Of a stretch of DNA of 8,405 bases, positions 5,840-8,405 are shown in pieces. Position 1 is the first letter of the stretch. Every line of letters starts with the position of its first letter. The DNA comes from Syntrophomonadaceae bacterium (GTDB lineage Bacteria > Bacillota > Syntrophomonadia > Syntrophomonadales > Syntrophomonadaceae). Under the pieces are notes generated by a model. That model was not told the origin of the DNA. It saw nothing but the letters and a program-made list of their open reading frames with translations, and ran no database searches. The stretch is from the NCBI GenBank assembly GCA_028698695.1, contig JAQVWB010000083.1:1-8405 (forward strand). The letters run 5' to 3'. A program made the translations under genes and the position numbers.

Positions 5840-7738
5840 TTAATCGTACATTGCTTCAATTAAGTCTTTATATTTTTCCTGCACGACTTTCCTTTTTACC
5901 TTCATGGTAGGAGTAATTTCACCAGTTTCCTGTGAAAACTCTTTTTCAAGCAGTGTGAATCTCTTGATTTGCTCAACTTGTCCCAGATCCTTCTGCCGCT
6001 CATTAATGAGATTCTGATAAAATTTAATTACTTTTGGATTCTTAATAAGATCAGCCCTGCCGGTAAAGGTAATCCCCTCTTTGGTTGCCCAGTTTTCGAG
6101 ATTTTCATAGCTGGGAACTATAAGGGCAGATATATATTTTTTACCGTCTCCAACTACTGCAATATATTCAATATAATGATCCTCTCCCATGATAATTTCA
6201 ATCATTTGCGGGGAAATATTCTTGCCTCCCGAGGTAATAATAAGGTCCTTTAGGCGGTCAGTAATCCAGAGATATCCATCTTCATCAATTTTTCCGATGT
6301 CACCGGTCCTGAACCATCCGTCTTCAGTAAATACCTCCTGGGTCATCTCCGGCTTATTAAAATACTCCCTGAATATATTGGGTCCTTTGGCCTGAATCTC
6401 ACCTGTTTCAGGATCGATCCTGGCTTCTGACAGAGGAACACACGGTCCTACCGAGCCAAACTTAAAATACTTAGGACCGTTCATGGCTATAACCGGTGAG
6501 GTTTCAGTTAATCCGTAACCTCCCGTAATCAGGAAACCGCAGTAAAAGAAGAACTTTTCAATTTCCGGGTTGAGAGCTGCACCGCCATAATTAGCGTGAT
6601 GCATATTCGTGCCAAATAACCCCCGTACTTTATGCAGCACCAGTTTATCAGCAAGTTTTCTTTTTAAAGTCAGGAAAAACCCTGGTTGAATTCCAGCCAT
6701 GACTAAATCTCCATGCTGGCGTCCTACCTCTACTGACCAATGAAATATCTTCTGTTTCATGGGAGGTGCATTATTAATTCCGGTGTACAGCGTGGAATAA
6801 ATCTTTTCGAATAAGCGGGGGGCACTGTTAAAGACTGTAGTATTAGCTTCTTTCAAGTGATCAAGAATTTCATTATGGTCCTCACAATACCATATCTTCA
6901 TACCCATGGAAAATATTCCGTAATTCCAGGACCTTTCCAGCACATGGCTCAGGGGAAGCATGCAAAGTGAAGAATCTCCTTCTTTAAACCCCTCCTCAGT
7001 ATATCGCCCGACTGCCCAGGAATTATGCATAAGGGTTTTATGAGTATGCACTGCACCTTTCGGCTCACCGGTAGTTCCGCTGGTATATATAATGGTGCAA
7101 ACATCTTCATAGTGAGCCCTTTTCATAATCTCTTCAATTTCTTTTTTACGGGATTTCTCGCGACCTTCTTTGAGAAAATCATCCCACATGATAACCCGTT
7201 TATCATCATGAATTTTAGTTCCCCGGTGGAATACGACGATTTTTTCCAGCGAGGGGCATTTGTCCAACAGGGGGTAGGTTCTGTCGTAATGAAGCTGCCG
7301 TCCGGCAAACATTACTTTAATCTGAGAGTCATTGACTAGATACTCCACTTCTTTCTCTGTATTGGTGGCGTATATAGGGACAGTAATACACCTGATTAGT
7401 TGGGAACCCAGATCAGACAGATGCCATTCTGCCCGATTGGTTGAGAAGATACCAATTCTGTCTTCTTCCTGGATGCCGTGGTTAAGAAGTGCAGAAGCAG
7501 CCGCAAACATTATCTCGGATATCTGGTTCCAGGTAAAGGATTCCCACTGACCATAGACTTTATGATAAAGCTGCTCCTCATCTCCATATTTTTTGGCCTG
7601 ATTGATAACCATAACTGCGGTCTGCTGCCATTCATCCACGTATCTCTGAAATTCTTTTCCCAAAGCCTCCTCTTCTTTTTTGAATTTTTCCGTGTAGTTG
7701 ATCCGCGGCCCGATGGCCTTCAATGTGTCGTAACCCAT
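5840..7738 (-). CDS. Long-chain fatty acid-CoA ligase (AMP-forming)
   Basis: This 632-residue member of the adenylate-forming enzyme family activates a fatty acid to acyl-AMP and then to acyl-CoA, probably at the inner face of the membrane. The ATP-binding P-loop is TSGTTGEPKG (219-228). The adenylate motif is YGLTETSP (408-415). GWFRTGD (474-480) carries the conserved Asp, and DRLKDLIITSGGKNISP (494-510) forms the hinge and fatty-acid motif. Lys613 in TPTMKVKRK is the expected C-terminal catalytic lysine. Length and motif order match the FAA1/FadD15 long-chain class, which has an insert between the P-loop and the adenylate motif that shorter FadD proteins lack. The ATG start has TTGGAGGTAAG directly upstream. 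The gene is monocistronic with its own promoter and terminator. It probably incorporates exogenous fatty acids into lipids or feeds beta-oxidation; chain length is not readable. Confidence 0.95.
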   Translation of the reverse strand: MGYDTLKAIGPRINYTEKFKKEEEALGKEFQRYVDEWQQTAVMVINQAKKYGDEEQLYHKVYGQWESFTWNQISEIMFAAASALLNHGIQEEDRIGIFSTNRAEWHLSDLGSQLIRCITVPIYATNTEKEVEYLVNDSQIKVMFAGRQLHYDRTYPLLDKCPSLEKIVVFHRGTKIHDDKRVIMWDDFLKEGREKSRKKEIEEIMKRAHYEDVCTIIYTSGTTGEPKGAVHTHKTLMHNSWAVGRYTEEGFKEGDSSLCMLPLSHVLERSWNYGIFSMGMKIWYCEDHNEILDHLKEANTTVFNSAPRLFEKIYSTLYTGINNAPPMKQKIFHWSVEVGRQHGDLVMAGIQPGFFLTLKRKLADKLVLHKVRGLFGTNMHHANYGGAALNPEIEKFFFYCGFLITGGYGLTETSPVIAMNGPKYFKFGSVGPCVPLSEARIDPETGEIQAKGPNIFREYFNKPEMTQEVFTEDGWFRTGDIGKIDEDGYLWITDRLKDLIITSGGKNISPQMIEIIMGEDHYIEYIAVVGDGKKYISALIVPSYENLENWATKEGITFTGRADLIKNPKVIKFYQNLINERQKDLGQVEQIKRFTLLEKEFSQETGEITPTMKVKRKVVQEKYKDLIEAMYD

Positions 7739-7782
7739 CTCTTACCTCCAATAATGCAATGTATTAATTAAATGTTAAGAAT

Positions 7783-7791
7783 ATTATAGCA
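7783..7791 (-). promoter_or_regulatory. Extended -10 promoter of the acyl-CoA ligase gene
   Basis: On the minus strand TGCTATAAT (7783-7791) is a perfect -10 with the extended TGn element. The matching -35 position (7806-7811) reads CGAACA, which is weak. The leader would be about 38 bases. Confidence 0.6.
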
Positions 7792-7812
7792 TATCGAAAA
7801 TTTATTGTTCGT

Positions 7813-7828
7813 AAAACTTTAAGGTTTT
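7813..7828. repeat. 16-bp imperfect inverted repeat upstream of the ligase promoter
   Basis: AAAACTTT and AAGGTTTT form a dyad that is symmetric except for one pair of positions. It lies just upstream of the expected -35, centred near -44 relative to the inferred start point. That is a reasonable place for a regulator, but no known fatty-acid regulator motif is recognised. Confidence 0.3.
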
Positions 7829-7875
7829 GTTAAAAAAATCACTAAAGACTCATACATTGTCATAAAAAATCAGAA

Positions 7876-7913
7876 AATAAAAAAACAGACTCCCCGATAG
7901 CGAAAGTCTGTTT
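7876..7913 (-). terminator. Terminator of the tRNA-Pro gene
   Basis: On the minus strand AAACAGACT (7905-7913) pairs with AGTCTGTTT (7883-7891) as a 9-bp stem with a 13-base loop, leading into a run of seven T residues. It lies 17 bases past the CCA end of the tRNA. Confidence 0.9.
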
Positions 7914-7929
7914 ATATAATTCCGTTAAA

Positions 7930-8007
7930 TGGTCGGAGTGACTGGATTTGAACCAGCGGCCTCTACGTCCCCAACGTAGCGCTCATACCAAACTGAGCTA
8001 CACCCCG
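7930..8007 (-). tRNA. tRNA-Pro, anticodon GGG
   Basis: The minus strand folds as a full cloverleaf. The acceptor stem is CGGGGTG with CACTCCG (one G-U). The D-arm has GCTC/GAGC stems around a loop with TTTGGT. The anticodon stem is CTACG/CGTAG around TTGGGGA, giving anticodon GGG for proline codons CCC and CCU. The T-arm is GCTGG TTCAAAT CCAGT. Discriminator A73 and an encoded CCA (complement of 7930-7932) follow. The gene stands alone, with its own promoter and terminator. No integrase or duplicated 3' end suggests that it serves as an attachment site here. Confidence 0.96.
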
Positions 8008-8018
8008 ACGCAAAGAAT

Positions 8019-8047
8019 ATTCTATAACAGAAGTGCTGGCAAGTCAA
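8019..8047 (-). promoter_or_regulatory. Promoter of the tRNA-Pro gene
   Basis: On the minus strand TTGACT (8042-8047) and TAGAAT (8019-8024) are separated by exactly 17 bases, each matching five of six consensus bases. The inferred start is four to six bases before the mature tRNA 5' end at 8007. The tRNA thus does not depend on read-through from aspartate kinase. Confidence 0.8.
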
Positions 8048-8059
8048 TACTTCCTCACC

Positions 8060-8086
8060 GTAATCAAGCAGCTTCTGCCTGGTTAC
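8060..8086 (-). other. Strong hairpin directly after the aspartate kinase stop codon, without a T-run
   Basis: On the minus strand CAGGCAG (8075-8081) pairs with CTGCTTG (8065-8071) around a 3-base loop, extended outward by GTAA/TTAC pairs. The hairpin starts on the base after the TAG stop. It is followed by GGTGAGG, not by T residues, so it is not a normal intrinsic terminator. It may protect the 3' end, or slow polymerase ahead of the tRNA promoter. Confidence 0.5.
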
Positions 8087-8405
8087 CTAATCTGCCAGGT
8101 CCAAACTGAATTTTTTATGCAGAGAGCGAACCGCGTCTTTAATACGCTCCTGGTCGATTATACAGGAGACTTTAATTTCCGAAGTACTGATCATATGAAT
8201 ATTTATTTCCTCGTCAGCCAATGCCTCAAACATGGTAGCGGCAACTCCGGGATTGCTCTGCATACCGGCACCCACAATGGATACTTTGGCAACATTGGTA
8301 CCACAGGTCATTCCTGAAGCGCCAATATCCTGCACCAGTTTTTCAACTATGGGTATGGTTTTCTGCAGTTCGTTTTCTTCAGTAGTGAAGGCAATGTCAT
8401 TGCGA
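8087..8405 (-). CDS. lysC: Aspartate kinase, C-terminal part (cut by window edge)
   Basis: The last 105 residues are visible; the catalytic kinase domain lies beyond base 8405. The fragment begins RNDIAFTTEE, the end of the first ACT domain. The second ACT domain follows: VAKVSIVGAGM, NPGVAATMFEALADEEINIHMISTSEIKVSCII, then KDAVRSLHKKF. STSEIKVS is a hallmark of aspartokinase regulatory domains, which bind lysine or threonine for feedback inhibition. The enzyme makes aspartyl phosphate, the first step toward lysine, threonine and methionine. No homoserine dehydrogenase domain follows, so this is a monofunctional aspartokinase and not a ThrA-type fusion. The frame is open from 8404 downward, and the GTG at 8333-8335 is internal, not a start. 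No signal for which amino acid inhibits it is readable. Confidence 0.95.
   Translation of the reverse strand, partial: RNDIAFTTEENELQKTIPIVEKLVQDIGASGMTCGTNVAKVSIVGAGMQSNPGVAATMFEALADEEINIHMISTSEIKVSCIIDQERIKDAVRSLHKKFSLDLAD

Noticed and set aside
7930..8007. The tRNA gene as an attachment site for an integrated element
   Set aside because: No integrase, phage gene or repeated tRNA 3' end is found on either side.

Overview
The window looks like ordinary chromosomal DNA from a low- to medium-GC Gram-positive anaerobe (Firmicutes, Clostridia-like or Negativicutes-like; I cannot fix the genus). Supporting signs are strong GGAGG ribosome binding sites, sigma-A type promoters (TTGACA/TATAAT-like, several with an extended TGn -10), rho-independent terminators, frequent GTG/TTG starts, a CCA-encoding tRNA gene and the gene content. 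I see no transposase, integrase, phage gene or CRISPR array.

Layout from left to right. (a) 53-934, minus: a small soluble chemotaxis-type signalling protein with its own terminator. (b) 935-1208: a divergent AT-rich intergenic region with a good promoter for the next gene. (c) 1209-2420, plus: a protein of the archaeal-type cofactor-independent phosphoglycerate mutase (ApgM) superfamily, which in this setting may be an alternative homoserine kinase. It is followed by a bidirectional terminator. (d) 2482-2694, minus: a stand-alone molbindin (TOBE) protein with its own promoter. (e) 2794-4293, minus: threonine synthase. (f) 4510-5759, plus: a two-gene unit made of a membrane-anchored DUF2726-like protein and, six bases later, an endonuclease/exonuclease/phosphatase (EEP) gene that is broken by one stop codon and one frameshift. 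(g) 5840-7738, minus: a long-chain acyl-CoA ligase with an unusual nested-hairpin terminator. (h) 7930-8007, minus: tRNA-Pro(GGG), with promoter and terminator. (i) 8087-8405, minus: the C-terminal end of aspartate kinase, cut by the window edge.

The connecting theme is aspartate-family amino acid synthesis. Aspartate kinase makes the first intermediate, threonine synthase makes the last step, and the ApgM-like protein may supply O-phosphohomoserine between them. No classical GHMP-type thrB, asd or hom is visible here; they may lie outside. The remaining genes (chemotaxis-like sensor, Mo/W-binding protein, acyl-CoA ligase, nuclease-like pair) look like independent housekeeping or accessory functions.

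I found no convincing new multi-gene system. The most useful leads are the homoserine-kinase question, the fresh double-lesion pseudogene next to a DUF2726-like membrane protein, and several structured non-coding elements.
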